NCBI GenBank assembly: GCA_902525565.1
Contig: CABZHY010000001.1
Location: 1-64,000 of the forward strand
From: an uncultured Pelagibacteraceae bacterium
GTDB lineage: Bacteria; Pseudomonadota; Alphaproteobacteria; Pelagibacterales; Pelagibacteraceae
Direction of reading: 5' to 3'
DNA length: 64,000 nt
Below are positions 39,715 to 48,994 of this stretch, one piece after another. Position 1 is the first letter of the stretch. Every line of letters begins with the position of its first letter. Under the pieces are notes generated by a model, which was given only the letters and a program-made list of their open reading frames with translations, was not told where the DNA came from and did not search any database. A program made the translations under genes and the position numbers.

Positions 39715-39798
39715 TTATTTTTTCTTATTTTTTCTTTTAGCTCTTCTTTTTTTAGACCCTTGTTTTCTTCGGCCTCTATGTTTTTTTGGGTAACTCAT
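39715..39798 (-). CDS. Very small, extremely basic protein (27 aa), not in ORF track
   Basis: Hand translation MSYPKKHRGRRKQGSKKRRAKRKNKKK*; convergent to mnmA. Confidence 0.5.
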   Translation of the reverse strand: MSYPKKHRGRRKQGSKKRRAKRKNKKK

Positions 39799-39869
39799 TT
39801 AGTCCTATGTTAATTTTATTGACATTTTAGTGGGATATAGCATTGTCTTAATAACATATCAAATTTATT

Positions 39870-41048
39870 ATGGGCAATTCTTTAAAGACTTTCCTTAAAC
39901 ACACTGCTAAAGATTTTCATAATCAGTCAGTAAATCCTCCTGTAGTTAGAGCCTCAACTATTATCTTTAAGTCAATGCAGGATATAAAAAAAACTCAGAA
40001 TAAATACTTAAAAGACCCAGTGAGTGGAAATTTTGATTATGGGAGACAGGGAACATCTACCACTTATGCATTGCAACAAATTTTAAAAAAAATTGAGGAA
40101 TGCTATAAAGTTTATCTTACACCTACTGGTTTTGGTGCAATATTCCTCGGAGTATTAAGCGTTGTTAAACCAGATGATGAAATACTTGTTACAGACTCTG
40201 TCTATTCTCCTTCAAGACTATTAACAGAAACATATCTAAAAAAATTTAATATTAGGGCTATATTTTATAATCCAAATGATTTGAACGACCTTAAAAGTAA
40301 GATTACAAAAAAAACAAAGCTTATTTTTGTTGAAAATCCTGGAAGTAACACTTTTGAATTTCAAGATTTATCTAAAATAGTTGCACTGGCAAAAAAAAAT
40401 AAAATTTATACAGCTATAGATAATACTTGGGGTACGCCTTATTTTTTAAAACCAATAAAGTTAGGTTTTGATATGTCGATTGTTTCTGCGACAAAATATT
40501 ATTCTGGTCATTCAGATGTAATGGGTGGTAGTTTAGCTATAAGTAAAAGAGTTTTTAAATTGGTTGAACAAACAAGCAAGGTTTCAGGATTAAGATTAGG
40601 TCCTGATGATGCATATTTAATTCTTAGAGGAGTTAGAACATTAGATGTAAGATTAGACAAACATCAGGAAAATGCTTTAAAAGTTTCAAAGTTTTTATCA
40701 AAACAGAAAAAAATAATTAAAGTTTTTTATCCATATAAAAAAGATAGTCAAAATTATAAATTATGGAAAAAATATTATTCTGGAGCATCGGGTTTATTAG
40801 GATTTAAAATAAAATCAAAAAATAAAAACTCAGTATTAAAATTTGTTAATTCTTTAAAACTTTTTGGGTATGGATTTAGTTGGGGAGGTTTCGAAAGTTT
40901 AGCACTTTATCAAACACACCAAGCACTGGGTAAGAGACAATTTACACATATAAATAAAGATGAACATATAATAAGGATGCATATAGGACTTGAAGATCCT
41001 AAAGACATAATAAATGATATAAAACAAGCATTAAAATTTATAAAATGA
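39870..41048 (+). CDS. metC: Cys/Met metabolism PLP enzyme, cystathionine beta-lyase-like
   Basis: 'SATKYYSGHSDVMGGSLA' PLP Lys, 'FDYGRQGTSTTYALQQIL'. Confidence 0.9.
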   Translation: MGNSLKTFLKHTAKDFHNQSVNPPVVRASTIIFKSMQDIKKTQNKYLKDPVSGNFDYGRQGTSTTYALQQILKKIEECYKVYLTPTGFGAIFLGVLSVVKPDDEILVTDSVYSPSRLLTETYLKKFNIRAIFYNPNDLNDLKSKITKKTKLIFVENPGSNTFEFQDLSKIVALAKKNKIYTAIDNTWGTPYFLKPIKLGFDMSIVSATKYYSGHSDVMGGSLAISKRVFKLVEQTSKVSGLRLGPDDAYLILRGVRTLDVRLDKHQENALKVSKFLSKQKKIIKVFYPYKKDSQNYKLWKKYYSGASGLLGFKIKSKNKNSVLKFVNSLKLFGYGFSWGGFESLALYQTHQALGKRQFTHINKDEHIIRMHIGLEDPKDIINDIKQALKFIK

Positions 41049-42265
41049 GTTCAGAAAGTTTTACTATTAGCAAAAAAGCACTAATCACTTTAATTGCTGC
41101 TTCTATAGTTGTAATAATTTCGTTAGGAATAAGACAGACGTTTGGATTATTTTATTTTGATTTTAATACAGATTTAGATATTTCCATTTCTCATTTTGGT
41201 TTTGTTATGGGATTGCAGTTATTACTTTGGGGAGTATTCAGTCCGTTGTTTGGTGTAATTACTGATAAATATGGAGGAGCGGTTGCAATATTTATTGGTT
41301 TTGTTTTTTATTTAGTTGGGGTTTTACTTTTTTATTCTGGCTATAATACTGGAGGTTATTTTACTTTAACTATAGGGGTGATGATAGGAATTGGCTTAGG
41401 CTCCACTGCAATAGGTATCCCAGTATCAGTAGTAGCTAAACATTTTCCAGCATCTAATAGAACTATTGCAACAGGAATTGTTACATGCGCAGGTTCGTTT
41501 GGATATTTTGTATCACCTTTACTTGTAAGATATTCCTTAGTTGAAACAGGCTGGGAGAATACTCTTTTATATTTTTCTCTTCTTTTAGGACTCGGATTAG
41601 TGGTAGCTTTGTTTGTTAGTACTCCAAAAATACCTGTAGGAGTTAATCAAGATAACAATCAAACAGCAATAGATGCTCTAAAAGAGGCATTTGCAAACAA
41701 AAGTTTTATTTATCTCACTTTAGGTTTTTTTGTTTGTGGTTGGCATATTGCTTTAGTAGCAACACACATTCCTACTTATATGGCAGACAAAGGTTTGCCT
41801 GACTGGACGCCTGCAATGGTTTTAGCTTTGATTGGTGTATTTAATATGGCTGGTACAATTACCAGCGGTTATTTAGCAACAAGGTATAGTAAGAAAAAAA
41901 TTTTAAGCGCCATTTATCTCTTAAGAGGAGTTTCTATAATTTATTTTATTTTCTTACCACCAAGTATATTTAACTCGGTAGTTTTTGGAGTTACTTTTGG
42001 TTTTTTATGGTTATCCACAGTCCCTCCAACAAATGGAATTGTTGCACATATATTTGGTACAAAATACGTTGGACTTTTATATGGAATAGTTTTTGTAAGC
42101 CATCAAATTGGTTCTTTCCTAGGAGCGTATCTAGGTGGTGTATTTTATGAATTAAATGGAAATTTTGATTATGCATGGTACGGATCTATCGCATTATCAA
42201 TTTTTGCAGGTCTGATACATTTACCTATAGTAGAGAAAGCAATTGAAAGAACTCAGCCAGCATAA
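41045..42265 (+). CDS. MFS transporter (monocarboxylate/oxalate-formate antiporter-like)
   Basis: 12-TM, 'FGVITDKYGGAVAIFIGFVFYLVG'. Confidence 0.9.
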   Translation: MSSESFTISKKALITLIAASIVVIISLGIRQTFGLFYFDFNTDLDISISHFGFVMGLQLLLWGVFSPLFGVITDKYGGAVAIFIGFVFYLVGVLLFYSGYNTGGYFTLTIGVMIGIGLGSTAIGIPVSVVAKHFPASNRTIATGIVTCAGSFGYFVSPLLVRYSLVETGWENTLLYFSLLLGLGLVVALFVSTPKIPVGVNQDNNQTAIDALKEAFANKSFIYLTLGFFVCGWHIALVATHIPTYMADKGLPDWTPAMVLALIGVFNMAGTITSGYLATRYSKKKILSAIYLLRGVSIIYFIFLPPSIFNSVVFGVTFGFLWLSTVPPTNGIVAHIFGTKYVGLLYGIVFVSHQIGSFLGAYLGGVFYELNGNFDYAWYGSIALSIFAGLIHLPIVEKAIERTQPA

Positions 42266-43457
42266 GTTTAAATTTAACCCTTATTTAGAGGATCTGTATC
42301 AATCAGATAAACCTTTAATTATTTATAAAGTAGAAGATGGCTACAATATTTATACAGATTTTTCAAAAAAAATCATTTTAACAAAAAAAAATATATATAA
42401 ATTTTTTAATTCGTTACAGAAAAAAAAATATAAGAAAGAAACAGATTTATATCTTGGATTTTTTGGTTATGAAATTTTATGTAATTTGATTGGTATTAAT
42501 TTAAAAAATAAAAAAAGGATAAATTTTTATAAAGGAATATTTTATAAACCTGAGACTATAATTAAAATAAGAAAAGATATTAAAGTAATATCTAATAAAA
42601 AAAAACATACATTCAATTATCACTTTAACAAAACTCAAATATTAAGTCCTTTCAAGATTAATATTTCTTATGCAAAATATAAAAAAATATTTGAATTATT
42701 CTCAAAAAAAATAAGAGAAGGTGAGACCTACCAAATTAAAATTTGTACAAAATATAAAAACAAATCATTAATTAATCCTATTAATTTTTTTTGGAAATTA
42801 ATGCGTGTTAATGCGTCTCCAGAGTCATTTATGATAAAAGACAAGGATTATTCTATAGTAAGCTGCTCTCCTGAAACATTAATCGATAAGAAAAAAAACA
42901 AAATAATTACTAAACCAATAGCTGGAACTTTTAAGAAAAAACTACTATCCAATAAAAATATAGCTCTTAAATATTTTAAAAATAACGAGAAGGAAACCAA
43001 AGAACACAACATGATAGTTGATATGGAAAGAAGTGATTTATCCAAAATATGTAAACCAGGAAGTGTCAAAATACTCAAAAAAAAATATGTAGAGGAATAC
43101 AAACATCTTTTTCATTACGTTACTTCAATTGGAGGGGTGATAAATAAAAATACAAAATTGATTGATATTATTAAAGCAATGATGCCGGGAGGATCTGTAA
43201 TTGGTTGTCCTAAGATAAGAACATTAGAACTTTTAAATAATCAAGAAAAAGAAAGTAGAAATATTTTTACAGGAAGTTTTGGATTTATTAAATTTAATCA
43301 AGATATGAAGTTTAATATAATTATTAGATCTATTTTAAATTATAAAAATCAATCAGAGATCTCTGCAGCATCTGGTGTAGTATTAGATAGCTCACCAAAA
43401 AAAGAGTTTAATGAAAATTACATTAAGGCGAAATCTTTATTGGAGTTATTTAAATGA
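42243..43457 (+). CDS. pabB: Aminodeoxychorismate synthase component I / chorismate-binding enzyme
   Basis: 'EGETYQIKICTKY', 'ITKPIAGTFKKKL', 'MIVDMERSDLSKIC', 'AMMPGGSVIGCPKIRTLELL'. Confidence 0.9.
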   Translation: MKELSQHKFKFNPYLEDLYQSDKPLIIYKVEDGYNIYTDFSKKIILTKKNIYKFFNSLQKKKYKKETDLYLGFFGYEILCNLIGINLKNKKRINFYKGIFYKPETIIKIRKDIKVISNKKKHTFNYHFNKTQILSPFKINISYAKYKKIFELFSKKIREGETYQIKICTKYKNKSLINPINFFWKLMRVNASPESFMIKDKDYSIVSCSPETLIDKKKNKIITKPIAGTFKKKLLSNKNIALKYFKNNEKETKEHNMIVDMERSDLSKICKPGSVKILKKKYVEEYKHLFHYVTSIGGVINKNTKLIDIIKAMMPGGSVIGCPKIRTLELLNNQEKESRNIFTGSFGFIKFNQDMKFNIIIRSILNYKNQSEISAASGVVLDSSPKKEFNENYIKAKSLLELFK

Positions 43458-44011
43458 TATACATTATAGATCATCAAGATTCTTTTACTTGGAATGTTGT
43501 CCATCAATTTTCAAAATTTGATAAAGTTTTTTGCTCAAATTATTACGAAGTAAATAATAAATTACTTGATAAAAGTGATGTGATCGTTTTATCACCAGGA
43601 CCTGGATCACCAAAGGATTATCCTGCTACTTCAAAAATGTATAAAAAATATAAAGGAAGTAAAAAAATTATTGGTATTTGTCTTGGTTATCAGATGATTT
43701 TGCATAATGAAGGAGGCAAAATAGTAAAACAAAAAAAAATTTATCATGGCTTTCAATCTAAAATAAAAACAAATAATCAAAGTAAAATCTTTAAAAGCAA
43801 TCAACAGTTTAAAGTTGGAAGATATCATTCATTAAAATTAATGGAGCCATTTAAATCGAATTCAATTAAAATAACTATGAGATGTAGTAAAACAAAAATA
43901 CCAATGGGACTAGAGGATAATCAAAATAAAATATATGGATTTCAATTTCATCCAGAATCTTTTTTGACAGAAAATGGCAACACTCTTATACAAAAAATCT
44001 TATCAGCTTAG
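43454..44011 (+). CDS. pabA: Aminodeoxychorismate synthase component II (glutamine amidotransferase)
   Basis: 'IIDHQDSFTWNVVHQ', 'LSPGPGSPKDYP', 'IIGICLGYQMI', 'GFQFHPESFLTENG'. Confidence 0.92.
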   Translation: MIYIIDHQDSFTWNVVHQFSKFDKVFCSNYYEVNNKLLDKSDVIVLSPGPGSPKDYPATSKMYKKYKGSKKIIGICLGYQMILHNEGGKIVKQKKIYHGFQSKIKTNNQSKIFKSNQQFKVGRYHSLKLMEPFKSNSIKITMRCSKTKIPMGLEDNQNKIYGFQFHPESFLTENGNTLIQKILSA

Positions 44012-44717
44012 TAATCTTAAAGAAGTTTATTTTAAAGATCTTTGGGGGTCTAGAGGTGTATTCACCACAATGCGAATGGTTGGAAAACCTCCTAAGCTAA
44101 TACTTTTAAAACCGCATATAGAGAACTTAATAAAATCTACAAAAAAATATGGAATAAGAAAAAAAAATTTAAAAAATACTATTAAAGATTTAATTTACAA
44201 AAACACTCGATACAAAGGCCCTGATAATTTATTTCGTATAGCGTTAAATAAAAAACTAATATCGATATCAATTAGAAAAAGACCGAAACCAAAAAGTAAT
44301 TTTAATCTTTTATTGTTTAGATATAAAAGAGTAGAGCCAAATTATAAAAATTTATATTATAAAAAAATATTAGCAAAATTAAGCAAAGTTGACTCAACTA
44401 AATTTGATATTGCTCTAGTCGCAAAGGACAAAATTTTAGAAACTGGTACCTCAAATTTAGTTTTTGTGAAAAATGGAAAGATCTTTTCACCTAAAAAAAA
44501 TTGTTATTTTGGAAATACACTTAAATTCATAAGCAAGAAAATAAAAATTAATTTTAAAGATATTTTTATTAAATCAATTAATGATTATGATGAAATAGTT
44601 CTTATTGGATCTGGTAAAGGAGTAACATCAGTTTCAAAAATAAACGAACTTAAATGGAAAAGAAAAAAGAGTAATTGCTACAATAAGTTAAATAAAATAT
44701 ATAATTCTCTTGTTTAA
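43974..44717 (+). CDS. pabC: Class IV aminotransferase, aminodeoxychorismate lyase-like
   Basis: 'SRGVFTTMRMVG', 'ALVAKDKILETGTSNLVFVKNGKIFSP'; follows pabBA. Confidence 0.82.
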   Translation: MATLLYKKSYQLSNLKEVYFKDLWGSRGVFTTMRMVGKPPKLILLKPHIENLIKSTKKYGIRKKNLKNTIKDLIYKNTRYKGPDNLFRIALNKKLISISIRKRPKPKSNFNLLLFRYKRVEPNYKNLYYKKILAKLSKVDSTKFDIALVAKDKILETGTSNLVFVKNGKIFSPKKNCYFGNTLKFISKKIKINFKDIFIKSINDYDEIVLIGSGKGVTSVSKINELKWKRKKSNCYNKLNKIYNSLV

Positions 44718-44719
44718 AT

Positions 44720-45118
44720 ATGAAAGATCCAAACAACCCTTGTATATTTTGTACCACCAGAAAAGAGGAGATTCAGTTTGAAAATCAATTAGCTTATTCA
44801 TCTAAAGATACCTATCCTGTCGCAGAATTTCATAGTCTTATAGTTCCTAAAAGACATGTAGAGACATACTTTGATCTAACTAAAGAGGAAATTCAGGCAT
44901 GTAATGAGCTCATTTTAAAAACTAAAGAGAAAATTTTAAAACAAGATTCTAGTGTTAAAGGTTTTAATATAGGCACAAATGCAGGAAAATCTGCAGGCCA
45001 ATCAATTATGCATTGTCATATTCATCTAATTCCCAGAAGAGAAGGGGATGTGGAGAATCCTCAGGGCGGAGTTAGATCAGTGATTCCTAACAAACAACAC
45101 TACAAACGTAAACTCTGA
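44720..45118 (+). CDS. HIT family hydrolase
   Basis: 'NIGTNAGKSAGQSIMHCHIHLIPRREGD' HxHxH. Confidence 0.94.
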   Translation: MKDPNNPCIFCTTRKEEIQFENQLAYSSKDTYPVAEFHSLIVPKRHVETYFDLTKEEIQACNELILKTKEKILKQDSSVKGFNIGTNAGKSAGQSIMHCHIHLIPRREGDVENPQGGVRSVIPNKQHYKRKL

Positions 45119-45124
45119 GTTGTT

Positions 45125-45167
45125 TTTAAAGACAAATTGACCAATACTTTTGGTTGAAGTCTTTAAA
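45125..45167 (+). promoter_or_regulatory. Long imperfect hairpin in the aprM leader region
   Basis: TTTAAAGAC/GTCTTTAAA outer stem plus inner ACCAA-TACTT-TTGGT stem; no U-tract after it. Confidence 0.55.
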
Positions 45168-45221
45168 TAACTAGATTAGAAAACTTTTAACTAATTCAAA
45201 AATTATTTTAAGGGTATTAAA

Positions 45222-46022
45222 ATGTTTACTACAAATCCTTTTTCAGTTTTAGCGGAAACAGTTCCATCCATAGTAATGCAAGGATTTGTGGTGTTAATGA
45301 TTTTATTGATTGTTACAGGGACTCTATTAGACATAATTCATAAAAAAAATGTTAAGTATTTTTTTGAAAATGCAAAAAAAGCAAAAAAAAATGCAACTAA
45401 AGAATTATCAACAAGTGAGAGGATCGCAGTTGTTTCAAAAACAATTGCATACGACATCGGAACCACATCAGAACTAGGTGCAGGAAAAAGAAGAATAGCA
45501 CACGTTCTTGGTATGTATGGAACCATTCTATTTTGGGTTGGATCTGTAGTTATGATTTTTGCTTATTCATCAACAAATATAGAAACACCAGCTATATGGC
45601 CTTTGATCTGGCATATTGGGGCTTTAATGACTGTCTTGGGTGGATCATGGTTTTGGTTTTTTCTAAGAGTTGATGTTTATTCAGAGGCTCAACCTTGGTA
45701 TAGAATTATTAAAGCTGATTTATTTGTATTAGCACTGATTTCAACCTCTTTAACAGGATTTATCTGGTCATATCTTCAAAGTTTAAATCTAGAGGGTAGA
45801 TGGGATGCTAATTTATTTTTGATATTATTTGTAATTTCAAACTTTATTTTATTTGGAGGAGTATACTGGTCAAAGTTTGCTCACATGTTTTATAAGCCTG
45901 GAGCAGCAATCCAAAAGAACCTAGCTGAAGCAGATGGCTCTAGAGACAATTTGCCTCCTCCTGCAGATGCGCCTGAACAATTTGGTTTAGGTATTAAAAG
46001 AGAGAAACCTAAACACTATTAA
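45222..46022 (+). CDS. aprM: AprM-like membrane protein associated with AprBA
   Basis: Multi-TM protein directly upstream of aprB and aprA, matching the aprM-aprB-aprA layout. Confidence 0.8.
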   Translation: MFTTNPFSVLAETVPSIVMQGFVVLMILLIVTGTLLDIIHKKNVKYFFENAKKAKKNATKELSTSERIAVVSKTIAYDIGTTSELGAGKRRIAHVLGMYGTILFWVGSVVMIFAYSSTNIETPAIWPLIWHIGALMTVLGGSWFWFFLRVDVYSEAQPWYRIIKADLFVLALISTSLTGFIWSYLQSLNLEGRWDANLFLILFVISNFILFGGVYWSKFAHMFYKPGAAIQKNLAEADGSRDNLPPPADAPEQFGLGIKREKPKHY

Positions 46023-46066
46023 TTAAAATTAATTATGATAAAAACTAAAGAGGAGAAAAAATAATT

Positions 46067-46537
46067 ATGTCAACTTTTGTTTATATGACTAGATGTGATG
46101 GATGTGGTCATTGCGTAGATATTTGTCCGTCGGATATAATGCACATTGATGAAAATATTAGACGAGCAAAAAATATTGAACCAAACTTTTGTTGGGAATG
46201 TTATTCATGCGTTAAAGCGTGTCCTAATCATGCAATTGATGTAAGAGGTTATGCTGATTTTGCTCCAATGGGTCATAGTGTGAGAGTTAGAAGAGAAGAA
46301 GAAAAAGGAACTATTTCTTGGAAAATTAAATTTAGAAATGGAACTGAGAAAAATTTTGTATCTCCAATAACAACTAAACCATGGGGAAAATTTATTCCAA
46401 AACTTGCAGATGGCGAAAAAATCAAACAGGGTGAGTTAAATTCTCAAAGATTATATACTGAGCCAGAAGGTTTAAACATTGATGGAGAACTTCCATCTGT
46501 ACCTAAAGAATCTTTTAAAAAAGGAGTTTACTATTAA
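46067..46537 (+). CDS. aprB: Adenylylsulfate (APS) reductase beta subunit, 2x[4Fe-4S]
   Basis: 'TRCDGCGHCVDICPSDIMHID', 'CWECYSCVKACPNHAIDVRGYADFAPMG'. Confidence 0.95.
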   Translation: MSTFVYMTRCDGCGHCVDICPSDIMHIDENIRRAKNIEPNFCWECYSCVKACPNHAIDVRGYADFAPMGHSVRVRREEEKGTISWKIKFRNGTEKNFVSPITTKPWGKFIPKLADGEKIKQGELNSQRLYTEPEGLNIDGELPSVPKESFKKGVYY

Positions 46538-48396
46538 TGGCTAGTCATAAAACACATTACGAAGATTGCGATATACTAGTTGTAGGTGGAGGAATGGCTG
46601 GAACTGGAGCAACCTTTGAGGCAAGGCACTGGGGTAGAGACATGAAAATTATTTGTGTGGAAAAAGCCAATATAGATAGAAGTGGAGCTGTTGCTCAAGG
46701 ACTTTATGCTATTAACTGCTACATGGGAATGCAATGGGGTGAAAACCAACCAGAAGACCACGTTAGATATGCAAGAAATGATTTAATGGGAATGGTTAGA
46801 GAAGATTTAGGTTATGACATGGCACGTCACGTAGACTCTACGGTTCATATGTTTGATGAATGGGGTCTTCCAATGATGAAGAATGAACAAACTGGAAGAT
46901 ACTTAAGAGAAGGTAAGTGGCAGATAATGATTCATGGTGAAAGTTACAAACCTATTGTTGCCGAGGCAGCAAAAAAATCTGCAGATAAAATTTACAACAG
47001 AATAATGATTACTCATCTTTTAATGGATGAGTCTCAAGATAATAGAATAGGTGGAGCAGTTGGCTTTAATATGAGAACTGGTGATTTCCATGTGTTTAGA
47101 GCGAAAGCTGTAATTGTTGCTGCTGGAGGAGCTTCACATATCTTCAAACCAAGAGCAGTTGGAGAAGGAATGGGTAGAACTTGGTATGCTCCTTGGAGTA
47201 ATGGATCTGCGTATGCATTACCTATTGCAGCAGGTGCAAAGATGACTCAAATGGAAAACAGAATTGTATTATGTAGATTTAAAGACGGATATGGACCAGT
47301 TGGAGCATATTTCCTTCATTTAAAAACATACACACAAAATGCTAACGGCGAAAACTATGAAAAAAAATGGTATGACCAAACTAAAGAATTAGTTGGGGAA
47401 TACATTGATCATCATCCAACACCAACTTGTTTGAGAAATCATGCGTTTATTCAGGAAGTAGCTGCAGGTGGTGGACCAATCCACATGGTGACTACTGAGG
47501 CTTTCCAAGATCCACATTTAGAAACAGTAGGTTGGGAAAATTTCTTAGGGATGACTGTTGGTCAAGCTGTAGTTTGGGCATCTCAAAACATTGATCCAAA
47601 ATACACAAATCCAGAGTTAACCACATCTGAACCTTATGTAATGGGTTCACATGCTACTTGTTCTGGTGCGTGGGTAAGTGGCCCTGAGGATTTATCACCT
47701 CCAGAATATTTCTGGGGTTATAATAGGATGCTGACTATTGATGGTTTATTTGGTGCAGGAGATACAGTTGGTGGAAGTGCCCATAAGTTTTCATCTGGAT
47801 CTTTTACAGAAGGTAGATTAGCTGCAAAAGCTGCAGTTAAATATATTGAAGATAAAAAAGCAGAAGGGGTTAAGGTTTCAGATAAACAGTGTGAAGACTT
47901 TAAATCTGCAGTTTATAAACCACTAGAAAACTATACAGTTGCAAGAAATGAGATTACTGGTGGAACAGTTTCTCCTAGTTATATATCTCCAATCCAAGGT
48001 CTTCAAAGATTACAAAAAATCATGGATGAATACGTGGGTGGAATTACTTCTAATTATATGACTAATGGTAATATGCTGAAAAGAGGACTTGAGTTATTAG
48101 ATTGGCTACAAGAGGACTTGGAGCATGTTGGAGCTGAAGATTATCACCAGCTTATGAGAGCTTGGGAGTTGAAACATAGAGCTTTGACTTCTCAGTGTGT
48201 AACAGAACATACATTATTCAGGGAAGAAACTAGATGGCCAGGGTATTATTATAGAGGTGATCATATGAAACTTGATGATGAAAATTGGCATTGTTTAACA
48301 GTTTCTAGAAGAGATCCTGAGACTGGTAAGTTTAGTATGGAGAAAGTTCCTGTCTACCATATAGTGGATGAGAACGAGAAGAAAAAAGCTTCTTAG
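46537..48396 (+). CDS. aprA: Adenylylsulfate (APS) reductase alpha subunit, FAD
   Basis: 'CDILVVGGGMAGTGATFEARHWG', 'CVEKANIDRSGAVAQGLYAINCYMG'. Confidence 0.96.
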   Translation: MASHKTHYEDCDILVVGGGMAGTGATFEARHWGRDMKIICVEKANIDRSGAVAQGLYAINCYMGMQWGENQPEDHVRYARNDLMGMVREDLGYDMARHVDSTVHMFDEWGLPMMKNEQTGRYLREGKWQIMIHGESYKPIVAEAAKKSADKIYNRIMITHLLMDESQDNRIGGAVGFNMRTGDFHVFRAKAVIVAAGGASHIFKPRAVGEGMGRTWYAPWSNGSAYALPIAAGAKMTQMENRIVLCRFKDGYGPVGAYFLHLKTYTQNANGENYEKKWYDQTKELVGEYIDHHPTPTCLRNHAFIQEVAAGGGPIHMVTTEAFQDPHLETVGWENFLGMTVGQAVVWASQNIDPKYTNPELTTSEPYVMGSHATCSGAWVSGPEDLSPPEYFWGYNRMLTIDGLFGAGDTVGGSAHKFSSGSFTEGRLAAKAAVKYIEDKKAEGVKVSDKQCEDFKSAVYKPLENYTVARNEITGGTVSPSYISPIQGLQRLQKIMDEYVGGITSNYMTNGNMLKRGLELLDWLQEDLEHVGAEDYHQLMRAWELKHRALTSQCVTEHTLFREETRWPGYYYRGDHMKLDDENWHCLTVSRRDPETGKFSMEKVPVYHIVDENEKKKAS

Positions 48397-48417
48397 TTGA
48401 TAATTTAATTAAGTCAC

Positions 48418-48768
48418 ATGGATATTTTATCTAAATCAGATGATGAAATATATGAATTGGCTAAGCCTATTTGGGATAATTTAGTCAAATCATCTAATCT
48501 TAAAGACTATGGTGGTTTTACTAAGGATTTCTCTACACAAATGCTTTTCGGTGCTAACGAGGTAGAGCTAGGTAAACAGTGGGCTAATAATAAGTTAATT
48601 ACGAATCTTAAAGAGACTTTTGAACCTTTTGGATGTCTTAGAAGAGGAGATCATGTAACTGTTCTGATCAAGCAAACAAACAAAGAGATCCCCGGAGAGT
48701 TTCTAGGAAGATTAGTTTTAGGACTGGAAGACGATATGGTTAAAGTTTTTGGCGCCACCATCTATTAA
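48418..48768 (+). CDS. Uncharacterised protein downstream of aprA
   Basis: 116-aa ORF 22 nt after aprA stop, same strand. Confidence 0.75.
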   Translation: MDILSKSDDEIYELAKPIWDNLVKSSNLKDYGGFTKDFSTQMLFGANEVELGKQWANNKLITNLKETFEPFGCLRRGDHVTVLIKQTNKEIPGEFLGRLVLGLEDDMVKVFGATIY

Positions 48769-48795
48769 AAAAAATCTTCTGGTTGAAATAATTGT

Positions 48796-48823
48796 TTGAC
48801 AAATTTTATTGTGGGTGTAATGA
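48796..48823 (+). promoter_or_regulatory. Sigma70-like promoter candidate
   Basis: TTGACA - 16 nt - TAATGA. Confidence 0.35.
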
Positions 48824-48830
48824 CGAGTTT

Positions 48831-48965
48831 ATGTTTCTTTCTAAAGTAAAAATTATAAACAAACTCACAAATTTCAAAACAACATTTATTAAAGCAGGAA
48901 TTATAGCAAGTCTAACAGTTTACTGGGGAGTGATTTTGGTTGGAACTTTTATCACTTTTAACTAA
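48831..48965 (+). CDS. Small one-TM protein (44 aa), not in ORF track
   Basis: Hand translation MFLSKVKIINKLTNFKTTFIKAGIIASLTVYWGVILVGTFITFN*. Confidence 0.5.
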   Translation: MFLSKVKIINKLTNFKTTFIKAGIIASLTVYWGVILVGTFITFN

Positions 48966-48994
48966 GTTGTTTTTTTATTAACTTTTGAATTTTT

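Noticed and set aside
39799-39869. Possible SAM-type riboswitch upstream of the MetC-like gene
   Set aside because: Gap is about 70 nt and I could not identify a convincing pseudoknot or SAM-II/SAM-V core
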